From the NCBI GenBank assembly GCA_900149785.2, contig FSSI02000013.1, positions 43,423 to 107,422 on the forward strand: a DNA stretch of 64,000 bases, given 5' to 3'. The position numbers were made by a program, and so were the translations under genes. Source of the stretch: Sodalinema lacuna_A (GTDB taxonomy: Bacteria; Cyanobacteriota; Cyanobacteriia; Cyanobacteriales; Geitlerinemataceae). The notes under the pieces are model-generated. The model was not told where the DNA came from and made no database searches. It saw only the letters and a list, made by a program, of their open reading frames with translations. This document shows, piece after piece, positions 41,345 through 50,400 of this stretch; the first letter of the stretch is position 1, and every line of letters begins with the position of its first letter.

Positions 41345-43849
41345 ATGTGGGACGTTTTTAAGCAACTCATTCAAACTATTTTTTCGCCCAGTCAGAGCTA
41401 TATGCCTCATGGTCATTGTTACCTGTGGCAAACCCCGTTGGTGGGTCTCCATGTCGTGAGTGATGGCCTGATTGCCGTCGCCTACTTCTCGATTCCCATC
41501 CTCTTGATTTATTTCGTAGCCCAACGTCGAGATGTCCCGTTCTTGAACGTGTTTTACCTGTTTGGCGCCTTTATTGTCCTCTGCGGTGTAGGACATCTCC
41601 TAGAAATTTGGACCCTCTGGCATCCGGCCTATTGGTTATCAGGCGTTGAACAGGCTCTCACCGCTGTTGTGTCTTGCTATACTGCTGTATCGATGGTGAC
41701 TCTACTGCCTCAATTTTTGTCCCTGAAAACCCCGCAACAATTGGAAATGGTCAACTCCATTTTGCAGGCGGAAGTGGAGCGTCGGCAGGAGATTGAGGAA
41801 GAACTGCGACAGGCCAATCAATGCTTAGAAGCACGAGTGCAGGCTCGTACGGCTGAACTTGAAGCCAGCCAGGCCCAGTTGCAAGAGGCGCAACGGATTG
41901 CTCATATCGGCAGTATTGATTATGACCCCCATAGTGGTGAAATTCACGCGTCTGAGGAGATTCGCCGCATCTATCGCCTTGATGCTACAGGCGATCGCCC
42001 CTTAAGGCTCAAAGACTTCCTCAAGACCATTCACCCGAGCGATCGCGCCGCCTGGTGGCAGGCCCAACACCAACTCCTCGATAATGGCCAATCGCTGCAC
42101 CTCGAACATCGCCTTCAGTTTTCGGACGGGGAAGTACGCTATTTAGACATCAAAGGAGAAGCCGAACGGAGTCCGTCAGGTGATGTGGTTCAGCTGTATG
42201 GGGTGGCGATCGATATTACCGAACAAAAACTGGCAAAATCCCAATTAGAACAACAGATTCAACGCATCCAACTCGTAGCCAAAACCCTCGAACGAGTCTG
42301 GTCCTCTCTCAATTTCGAGGAGGTGATGCAAGTGATCGTCAACGAGGTTCGTGATTTCCTCAACATTGAGCGAGTGGTGATCTACCGCTTTCAACCGGAT
42401 TGGAGTGGGGATGTCATTGTCGAGTCGGTGTCAGACCCAGATTTGGCCATTCTCGGTGAACATTTCGAGGATGACTGTTTTCGTCATGACTATATCCAAC
42501 AGTACCGACGGGGACGCATTCGAGGCCTTGAGAACGTCGCCACCAGTGACCTACCGGACTGTCACAAGGCCTTGCTGAAGCGGATTCAGGTGAAAGCCAA
42601 TTTAGTCTTACCGCTGCTGTGGCATCCTCACTCCTTTGAGGATGAACCGGAATTGTGGGGCCTGTTGATTGCGCATTCGTGTCAGCAAACGCGGCCCTGG
42701 CTCGATCCGGAATTGGAGGTGTTGCAACAACTCACGGTGCAGTTAGGGATTGCCTTGCGTCAGCATAATCTGATCACATCCCTGAAAAATGAATTAGCCG
42801 AACGTCGTCAGATTGAAGCGGCGTTACGAGATTCAGAAGCCGCTGAACGCAAGAAGGCCGACACACTCCATCAAACCCTGCAAACCCTACAACAAACTCA
42901 GGCAAAACTCGTGCAATCAGAAAAAATGGCATCCTTGGGACAACTTGTGGGAGGTCTCGCCCATGAGATCAATAATCCCATTAGTTTCATTTACGGGAAT
43001 ATCAATCATGCTCGTGAATACAGTGAGCAGTTGTTGGAATTGATTGATCTCTATCAGACCTATTACCCGGAAACCGACGAGGCGATCGCCGATCTCCTAG
43101 AGGCGTTAGATTTGGACTTTATCCGGGAGGATTTCCCGCAACTGTTGGATTCGATGGCCGTCGGGGCCGATCGCATCCGTGATATTATTCTCTCGCTGCG
43201 CAACTTCTCTCGTTTGGATGAGGCCGATTGTAAAGTCGCGAATATTAATAGCAGTATTGAGAGTACCCTGACGATTCTCAAGTCTCGTCTGTCTCAAGCG
43301 GCGTCGCGATCGTCGATTGAGGTGGTTCAGCAGTATGGGGATTTACCACAAATTAGCTGTTATCCGGGACAACTGAATCAAGCGTTGTTTAATATCCTCA
43401 ATAATGCCATTGATGCGTTAGAGGAACGCCTGAAACAAGACCAGACCTTTAAGCCAGAATTACGGGTGACGACGGAGTTTTTGGCATCTGGAGTCAATGG
43501 GGAGAGTCTGACCACCGAAGCCACTGAAGAGATGCCAGACCGGGAGAATGTGGGGGCGATCGTGCGGATTAAAATCACCGACAATGGCCTGGGAATCCCG
43601 AATGATGTGGTCGAACGAGTCTTCGATCCTTTCTTTACCACAAAACCCATTGGCAAAGGAACGGGACTGGGGCTATCCAATGCCTATCAAATTATCGTAG
43701 AACAACATCAAGGAGCCTTTTACTGCCAACCCCATGCTCCCTCAGGCACTCAGTTTATCGTTGAGTTACCGGCCCACCAATTCTCATCAGATTCCGAGGA
43801 GTTGAATGATCTTCGTGACCGTTTAGCCCAATTGCAGCAGTCGGGGTAA
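41345..43849 (+). CDS. Sensor histidine kinase: ETR1-like ethylene-binding domain, PAS, DXCF-type GAF, kinase
   Basis: 834 residues. Residues ~30-125 contain three hydrophobic helices with FGAFIVLCGVGHLLEIW; Cys80 and His84 match the C-x3-H copper/ethylene site of plant ETR1. A coiled coil leads to a PAS domain (~185-290) and a GAF domain (~325-480). The GAF carries DDCF (Cys378), the DXCF motif of cyanobacteriochromes, followed by QQYRRGRIRGLENV, and CH (Cys406-His407), the usual bilin-binding position before KRIQVKANLVLPLL. The kinase has H540 (GGLAHEINNP), NNAIDAL, DNGLGIP and FFTTKPIGKGTGLGL. The layout is that of Synechocystis SynEtr1/UirS (ethylene and UV/blue sensing, phototaxis). No response regulator gene is adjacent. 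Confidence 0.87.
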   Translation: MWDVFKQLIQTIFSPSQSYMPHGHCYLWQTPLVGLHVVSDGLIAVAYFSIPILLIYFVAQRRDVPFLNVFYLFGAFIVLCGVGHLLEIWTLWHPAYWLSGVEQALTAVVSCYTAVSMVTLLPQFLSLKTPQQLEMVNSILQAEVERRQEIEEELRQANQCLEARVQARTAELEASQAQLQEAQRIAHIGSIDYDPHSGEIHASEEIRRIYRLDATGDRPLRLKDFLKTIHPSDRAAWWQAQHQLLDNGQSLHLEHRLQFSDGEVRYLDIKGEAERSPSGDVVQLYGVAIDITEQKLAKSQLEQQIQRIQLVAKTLERVWSSLNFEEVMQVIVNEVRDFLNIERVVIYRFQPDWSGDVIVESVSDPDLAILGEHFEDDCFRHDYIQQYRRGRIRGLENVATSDLPDCHKALLKRIQVKANLVLPLLWHPHSFEDEPELWGLLIAHSCQQTRPWLDPELEVLQQLTVQLGIALRQHNLITSLKNELAERRQIEAALRDSEAAERKKADTLHQTLQTLQQTQAKLVQSEKMASLGQLVGGLAHEINNPISFIYGNINHAREYSEQLLELIDLYQTYYPETDEAIADLLEALDLDFIREDFPQLLDSMAVGADRIRDIILSLRNFSRLDEADCKVANINSSIESTLTILKSRLSQAASRSSIEVVQQYGDLPQISCYPGQLNQALFNILNNAIDALEERLKQDQTFKPELRVTTEFLASGVNGESLTTEATEEMPDRENVGAIVRIKITDNGLGIPNDVVERVFDPFFTTKPIGKGTGLGLSNAYQIIVEQHQGAFYCQPHAPSGTQFIVELPAHQFSSDSEELNDLRDRLAQLQQSG

Positions 43850-43950
43850 CCATCGGCTCAGCTAACCGGAGTCTCCAGAGAATGTACAGACAAGAAAGGC
43901 TGGTTTTTTAACCATGCCTCCTCTATTTTGTCAACCTTTTGTGTCAAAAA

Positions 43951-44577
43951 TTAACGTAAATTAAATGAGCTTAAAAAGCGTTGAGCATTCTCCGGCCAAT
44001 TGTCTGAATTGCCGCCTTTAGACGTGACCATCACTTGATAAAGCCGGTCATTCACCAAATAGAAATGAGCATAGCCCGCCGCACCATCAGGGGTCATGTA
44101 TTCAACAACTAACCCAGGATAGCCCTGTAAGCGGCGGGACTGGGTTACCACATCCCGGGCCTGAACTCCCCCGAGAAACCCCTCTTTCACCGCATTGAGG
44201 AACTCTGATGGCTCACCAATGCGGCTAATAAACTCTTGAGGGTAATCCGCATAACTAATCAGATAATCCGCCGAGGTATCCTCGCAGGCAAAGGAATATA
44301 AGGGAATCGACTCTCCGGGTAAATCGATCATCTGCTGCATCCGTTCAGGAGGCTTCGGTAACATCACCTCAAACCGCCCTTCAGTCGATCGAAAGTCTCG
44401 CCAGGCCGGTGAGGCTTGCGCGAGGGGGCCAGAGCTAACGTTAGATCTAACGTTAGAGTGAACGTTAGAGTGAACATCAGGCCCAAGAGACCATCCTTGA
44501 GCCTGTCGAGCTAGACTCGGAGATAGGCTCACCAGTAGCGTGCAACATGAGATCAGTAGGAGCCGATGGGCGTTCAT
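43951..44577 (-). CDS. Hypothetical exported protein
   Basis: 208 residues. A signal peptide is likely (MNAHRLLLISCCTLLVSLSPSLARQAQG). Between the signal and the body is a short repetitive stretch (VHSNVHSNVRSNVSS) encoded by 12-bp tandem repeats. The body begins WRDFRSTEGRFEVMLPKPPE and continues through YLISYADYPQEFI and GYPGLVVEYMTPDGAAGYAHFYLVNDRLYQVMVT. That pattern is common in cyanobacterial periplasmic proteins of unknown function. It lies 86 bp downstream of the ParA gene on the same strand. Confidence 0.75.
   Translation of the reverse strand: MNAHRLLLISCCTLLVSLSPSLARQAQGWSLGPDVHSNVHSNVRSNVSSGPLAQASPAWRDFRSTEGRFEVMLPKPPERMQQMIDLPGESIPLYSFACEDTSADYLISYADYPQEFISRIGEPSEFLNAVKEGFLGGVQARDVVTQSRRLQGYPGLVVEYMTPDGAAGYAHFYLVNDRLYQVMVTSKGGNSDNWPENAQRFLSSFNLR
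44438..44476. repeat. 12-bp tandem repeat in the exported-protein gene
   Basis: Three to four imperfect units around AACGTTAGAGTG encode the (H/R)SNV repeat just after the signal peptide. The unit length is a multiple of three, so copy-number change would not break the frame. Confidence 0.75.
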
Positions 44578-44663
44578 TGAATGAATGAATGAAGAGATTG
44601 GCAGAATTGGACAAATACAAGGGGGGACTTCCCTTTAGGGGTGGGGGCCGTCTTACCCTGTTT

Positions 44664-45590
44664 TCATTCTAATTTGGATAATCGGACACTGCGGGCGGCG
44701 GGTGTCAAGGTTTGTAACTTTTGTAAGAGTTCGTTGGTAACGGTTCGGAAGGCTTTGGAACCGGCTGAGTTGGGATCACTGAGGACAACGGGTTTAAAGC
44801 TATCGACAGCCCGCGAGACGCTCACATCCATAGGAATGGAGGTTTTAAAGATTTGAGCTTCGTTAAACTCCTGACGAACCCGCTTCATCACTTGTTTGTA
44901 GTAGCGTCCGGCCAAGATACTGCGAGACATGGTAAAGACGATACCAATCAGTTGGGTTTGGACTTTTTTCTCGATTTGATGAATTTCAATGAGCTTTTTC
45001 ACCTGTCGTTCGAGAAGCTGCATTCCAATGTAGGAGAGAGGTTCGGGCTTGGCGGGAATTAGGTAGAAGTCGCTACAGACGAGGCTGCTGCGGGTGACGA
45101 GGTTGTAACTCGGGGCGCAGTCGAGCAGGATAAAGTCATAGTCATCGACGATGGGTTTGAGAATCCCGCGCATGAGGGAGTCCTCAAAGGTATTCCAGAC
45201 TCCCTCGAAGTTTCGTTCTGGGTTGCGAATGGCTTTGCGATAGAGAACTTCGGAGACGAGGAAGTCGTTATAGAGGTCGATGTCTCCGGGAAGGACATCA
45301 ATTCCTTGCAGGTTGCCACCATAGGGACGAATGATATCCCGAACGGGACTGTTGGTGAGATCGCCGGTGATGGCTTTTTGTAGGAGATGTTTGAGGGTTC
45401 CTTTGTCTTTGCGGATTTTGGCGAAATCCGTGGGGGACATCAGGGACAAGGTGGCACTGACTTGGGGATCGAGATCCACCACCAGCACGCGTTGGCGGTG
45501 TTCCTTGGCTAAACACGCGGCCATATTGACAGTGAGGGTGGTTTTCCCGACACCGCCTTTCATGTTTGTTGTGGCAATTAGATAACCCAT
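44664..45590 (-). CDS. ParA family ATPase
   Basis: 308 residues. The deviant Walker A motif is KGGVGKTTLTVN, followed by VLVVDLDPQVSATLSL and DFILLDCAPSYNLVT, all standard for ParA/Soj proteins. These ATPases position DNA or large complexes. No ParB gene or centromere-like repeats are adjacent, so it is an orphan ParA. The linker between the first motifs (DFAKIRKDKGTLKHLLQKAITGDLTNSPVRDIIRP) is found in the cyanobacterial group. The cargo is unknown. Confidence 0.88.
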   Translation of the reverse strand: MGYLIATTNMKGGVGKTTLTVNMAACLAKEHRQRVLVVDLDPQVSATLSLMSPTDFAKIRKDKGTLKHLLQKAITGDLTNSPVRDIIRPYGGNLQGIDVLPGDIDLYNDFLVSEVLYRKAIRNPERNFEGVWNTFEDSLMRGILKPIVDDYDFILLDCAPSYNLVTRSSLVCSDFYLIPAKPEPLSYIGMQLLERQVKKLIEIHQIEKKVQTQLIGIVFTMSRSILAGRYYKQVMKRVRQEFNEAQIFKTSIPMDVSVSRAVDSFKPVVLSDPNSAGSKAFRTVTNELLQKLQTLTPAARSVRLSKLE

Positions 45591-45665
45591 CCGTCAGTAC
45601 ACCGATTGCTGTTCGCCATTCAATCTAACAGATCGGCGATCGCCTGATCGCATCCCTGTGGCAGT

Positions 45666-47336
45666 TCACGACTGGCTGGGGCGATCGCGGCTGATTTGCC
45701 AGCTTAGGAAAATCACGGGGATCATGCCGATGACGATTAAGGCCAGGGCCGGCCCCGAGGCTTGGGCCAGACGCTCGTCAGAGGCGAGGTTATAGACGCG
45801 GATGGCCAGGGTATCTAGGTTAAACGGACGAATGATCAACGTGGCGGGAAGTTCTTTCATCACATCCACGAAGAGAATCATGGCGGCGGTGAGAATCCCT
45901 CGCCAGAGGAGGGGGATATGGATTTGGGTTAGGGTGGCGAAAGGGCTATGGCCAAGGCTGCGGGAGGCTTCGTCCAGGGTCGGGGAAATTTTAGCCAGGC
46001 TCGATTGGATGCTGCCGAGGGAGACGGCAAGATAGCGGACTAGATAGGCGAAAATCAGCACCGTCATCGTTCCACTGAAGAGCAGGCCAGTCGAGACGTT
46101 GAAGGTGGCTTGCAGCCAACGGTCAATGGCGTTGTCTAAGACACCAACGGGGACGAGGATACCGACGGCGATCGCCGAGCCGGGGATGGCATACCCCATG
46201 CCGGAAACCCGGGCAGCGGTTTTCATGAGCTGGGACGGGTTCAGACGCACGCCATAGGCCAAAATGAGGGTGATGATCACACCGATGAGGGCGGTAAGGC
46301 CCGAGAGAAGCAGACTGTTACGGGCAAAGTCCCAAAAGCGCGGGCCGAAGGTGTCTTGTGCGTGATTCAGAGCCATCTGTAGCAGCACAGCGGCGGGAAT
46401 CAGGAAGCCGAGGGTGATGGGGAGGAGACAAACGCCGGCGGCCAGAAGTCCTCGACTCCCATCTAGGGCATAGCGAGCAGGAGGTTGGGAGTTGGCGGAG
46501 GGTTCGTAGTATTGGGCTTGACGACGCGATCGCTGTTCGAGCCAGAGTAGAGCAAAGACAAAGATTAAGAGAACCGCCGCGAGTTGACTGGCGGCCATAC
46601 GTTCTCCGAAGCCAAACCAGGTGCGGTAAATACCGGTGGTGAAGGTGTCGACGCTGAAATATTGGACCGTTCCGAAGTCGTTTAGGGTTTCCATGAGGGC
46701 CAGGGCGGTTCCGGCGGCGATGGCTGGACGAGCTAGGGGCAGGGCCACAGAGAAGAAACTCTGCCAGGGATTGGCCCCGAGAACGCGACTGGCTTCGATG
46801 GTGCAAATGGATTGTTCGAGGAAGGCGACGCGGCTGAGGAGATAGACGTAGGGGTAGAGCGTTAGGCTCAGCAGGGCGATCGCCCCCCAAAGGGAGCGGA
46901 TATTGGGAAACCAATAGTCGTCAAACCCCCAGCCGGTGAGATTCCGTAGGCTCGTTTGTACGGGACCGGCAAAGTCAAGAAATTCTGTATAGGTGTAGGC
47001 CAGGACATAGGCGGGGGCCGCCAAGGGCAGTAAGAGACCCCATTCCAAAATTCGCCGTCCCGTAAACTCACAGGCCGCCACCAACCAGGCACAGGCAACT
47101 CCCATGAGGATGACCAGCAACCCCACCCCAACCATGAGGATGAAGGTGTTTTCGATGTAGCGAAACAGGACTGTGGCAATGAGATGCTCCCAGATCTCTC
47201 GGGAGTCGTGAGCAAAACTACCGAGGATAAAGAAGACAGGAGTGGCGACGGCCAACGCAATGGCGATCGCCACTCCCGTCCAGAGCGACCCAGCCGAACT
47301 CAAGCTGGGGATAGATTTGCGAATAGCTTGCAACAT
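45666..47336 (-). CDS. futB: Iron(III) ABC transporter permease, FutB-like
   Basis: 556 residues with about 12 membrane segments arranged as two fused permease halves. Each half has an EAA-type loop that contacts the ATPase: EASRVLGANPWQSFFSVALPLARPAI and EASRSLGHSPFATLTQIHIPLLWRGI. The doubled permease layout and motifs such as ETLNDFGTVQYFSVDTFTTGIYRTWFG and DVMKELPATLIIRPFNLDTLA are typical of HitB/FutB ferric iron importers. The binding protein and ATPase genes are not in the window. Its start is 75 bp after the stop of the RTX gene. Confidence 0.9.
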   Translation of the reverse strand: MLQAIRKSIPSLSSAGSLWTGVAIAIALAVATPVFFILGSFAHDSREIWEHLIATVLFRYIENTFILMVGVGLLVILMGVACAWLVAACEFTGRRILEWGLLLPLAAPAYVLAYTYTEFLDFAGPVQTSLRNLTGWGFDDYWFPNIRSLWGAIALLSLTLYPYVYLLSRVAFLEQSICTIEASRVLGANPWQSFFSVALPLARPAIAAGTALALMETLNDFGTVQYFSVDTFTTGIYRTWFGFGERMAASQLAAVLLIFVFALLWLEQRSRRQAQYYEPSANSQPPARYALDGSRGLLAAGVCLLPITLGFLIPAAVLLQMALNHAQDTFGPRFWDFARNSLLLSGLTALIGVIITLILAYGVRLNPSQLMKTAARVSGMGYAIPGSAIAVGILVPVGVLDNAIDRWLQATFNVSTGLLFSGTMTVLIFAYLVRYLAVSLGSIQSSLAKISPTLDEASRSLGHSPFATLTQIHIPLLWRGILTAAMILFVDVMKELPATLIIRPFNLDTLAIRVYNLASDERLAQASGPALALIVIGMIPVIFLSWQISRDRPSQS

Positions 47337-47370
47337 TGAGGGTACAGATAATTCCCAACCCCCTCAATTA

Positions 47371-47400
47371 AGGGGCGATGGTGTATGAGCATCGCCCCCT
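47371..47400 (-). terminator. Hairpin after the RTX gene
   Basis: AGGGGCGATG and CATCGCCCCCT pair around a short loop directly downstream of the minus-strand RTX stop and upstream of futB. On the minus strand no T-run follows, so it may be a weak terminator or mRNA-stabilising hairpin. Confidence 0.45.
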
Positions 47401-47411
47401 ATTTTTACAGA

Positions 47412-50400
47412 TTATCGGAAAGTAATCTCATTAACCTGCTCTAACCCCACATCCACCAAAATGGCAATGGTTTGGCCATTGCGTTGTAGGAGGGTTTGGC
47501 CATCGCGGCTGTCGAACGTCAAGTCCTCCCGTGTGATGCCGTCAAAGAGAACAAAGGCATCCTGGGTGAGATCGAAGTCAAGGATCAGGTTATTTTCTGC
47601 CTCATTGCTAATGGCGAAACCGTTTTGACCGCCACCGCCGATGAGGGTATCGTTGCCCCGTTGTCCAAACAGGAGGTCATCCCCTTCATCGCCAAAGAGG
47701 CGGGAATTCCCCCGACCACTATAGAGGGTGTCGTCGTCTTGACCGCCATAGAGCGTGTTATTGCCGGCATTACCAAAGAGGACATCATTGCCCTGGCCAC
47801 CGTGAACCAGAGAACTATCATTGCCGCCGGCCAGGGTATCATTGCCCCGTTGACCGAAGATAACGTTATTGCCCCGTTCGCCAAAGACAATGACATCACC
47901 ACTGCCGCCATAGATGGTGTCGTTGCCTAACCCTCCTTGGAAGGTATCTTGGCCACCATTACCGAACATGACGTTATTCCCCGCCGCACCAATCAGGAGA
48001 TTATCACCCGTGGCGGGGTCGTTGGGGTTGCCGTTCCCGGCCACGAGGGTATCGTTTCCGCTACCACCACAGAGGGTATCGTTGCCATGATCGCCAAAGA
48101 GGAGGTCATCACCCGAATCGCCCCAAACCATATCATTGCCACGGCCACCACGAACCGTGTCATTGCCGTCGTTACCGATGAGGCTATCATTGCCTGAGCC
48201 ACCGAGGACGAGGTCTTCGCCCTCACCCGCGAAAATGAGGTTATTACCATCATTTTCCCGAACAAGGGGGTTGCCGTTGGCGGCCACGAGGGTATCATTG
48301 CCCTCTCCGCCATGAATCGTATCATCGCCGCGATCGCCAAACATGAGGTCTGTTCCATCGCCCCCGAAGATGAGGTCTTCCCCATCACCGCCATAGACGC
48401 GATCGCCTCCATGACCGGCGAGGATCACATCATTGCCCTTATTTCCACTCAGGAGATTGCTCACCGCTGCCTCGGCAGACAGACTACGGGGACTGCCGAG
48501 GAGGGTATCATCGCCAAACTCCCCTTTCAGGGTGTCAGACCCTTGGCCCCCATAAATGAGGTCGTTATTCTGACCCCCGAAGGCCAGGTTATTGCCATTG
48601 CCGGTGGAGATGGTGTCATCACCTCGGTTGCCCAGAATCAGATCATTGCCAATGCCGCCATAGAGGAGGTCGGGGCCATCTTCGTCGATGCGATCGGGGT
48701 TCAGAGAACCACCCACGAGGGTATTGTTGCCCTGGTTGCCGTAGAGGGTGTCAGCGCCGCGATCGCCGAACAGTAGGTCATCGGCTGACCCGCCATCCAA
48801 CCAGTCGTTATCATCGCCCCCAAACAGGCTATCACTGCCCGCTCCGCCAAAGAGGACATCATCGCCGTCATTACCCGAGAGGAGATCTCCAGTGCTGACG
48901 GGGTCTGGGCTGGGTTCGGGAGTGGGTTCGGGAGTGGGTTCCGGGGTCGGTTCGGGAGTGGGTTCCGGGGTCGGTTCGGGAGTGGGTTCGGGAGTGGGTT
49001 CCGGGCTGGATTCCGGGTCTTCTGTGGCCTCCCGGGGGTCTTCTAACCCCGCCAAGAACTCAAAGGTTAGCTCTGGAGGCGTGAAGGCCTCGGCATCGGT
49101 GAGGAGATCTTCATTGGCAATATCTTCATTGGTAATGGCTTCATTGGCCGCGTCGCGGGCCGGTTCGATGGTGTCGGGACTGCCAATGAGAGTGTCGTTG
49201 CCGAACTCGCCTTTCAGGGTGTCGCTGCCGGCATCACCATGAACCTGGTCATCGCCGCGTCCGCCAAAGATCATGTCATCGCCCTCACCCCCCGAAAGGC
49301 TCGTCTGGCCCAAGTTCCCGAAGATGGTGTCATTGCCGCCATCCCCATAAATTAGGTCGTCGCTCCCTTCAAACTCAGGGGTGCGGTTTTGGGGACCGCC
49401 GCCAATGATATCGTTGCCGGGGCCGCCGGAGATGGTATCGTCGCCGCGATCGCCCCAAATGACGTTATTGCCGCCACGACCCAGAATCAGATCACGCTCC
49501 TGGCCACCATTGAGGGTATCATCCCCCTGATGCCCGAGAAGGGTATCATCCCCCTGATTCCCGGCCAGAGCATTATTACCGCCGCCGGTCACGATCCGAT
49601 CATTCCCCTGACTACCCCGTAATTGATCATCGCCGAGACTACCGCGAATCTCGTCGTCTCCCGACCCTCCGACCACCAGATTACCGGCGGTACTATCGAG
49701 GACTTCAACGCTGTCGAGTTGCTCTAAGCCATCGACCTGCAACGCCGGCAAGGGATCCGGCATCTGCCTGTTGACCTCCGGCAACTCCGCCAACTGAGGA
49801 ATTTCGGGTTTCTCGGGTTTCGGAGGACAGAGGGAGTCGAAGTCCGGATCCGGCTCGGGGTCGGGGTCCGGGTCCGCAGAGGGCGTCGGAGAGGGAGAGG
49901 GATCTCCACCAATATCGGGGACGGGATCATCGTCGTCCTCCTCCTCCTCATCGTCAGGAGAGGTGGTCTGATTGGTAAAGCGAACTTCGCCGGGAATCGG
50001 GTCAATGGCCCCGAGATTATCAATCGCCGAATAGGTAAAGCGAATATCCCCGCTGCCATCTCCCACATCTAAGAAAAGGCGGCTCAATTCATCAGGAGTC
50101 AGGATTTGCCCTTCCTCCACCGCAACCCCTCCGGCACCAGGACGACCCAAGAAGAGAGTGCCTCGATTGGGCAGCGTGTTGATGACGAAACCACTAATGT
50201 TGCCATCCTCATCACTGCCGCCGAGTCCCGAGAGACGAATCACCTCACCCGGCTCTGGGACCGGATTGGTCACATTGTCTGTGTCTGGGAAACGATTACC
50301 CACCTCTAAGGTCACTTCAGCCGGGGTGGGGTCTTCTTCCGATTCATTGTCGATCGCCGTGTAGGCGAAGTCACTGCCGTTGAAGTTATCGTCGGGGAGG

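Noticed and set aside
47496..49622. Plus-strand frames opposite the RTX gene, with repetitive Ile/Ala/Val-rich products.
   Set aside because: They mirror the periodic RTX codons on the minus strand; no ribosome binding sites or known domains.
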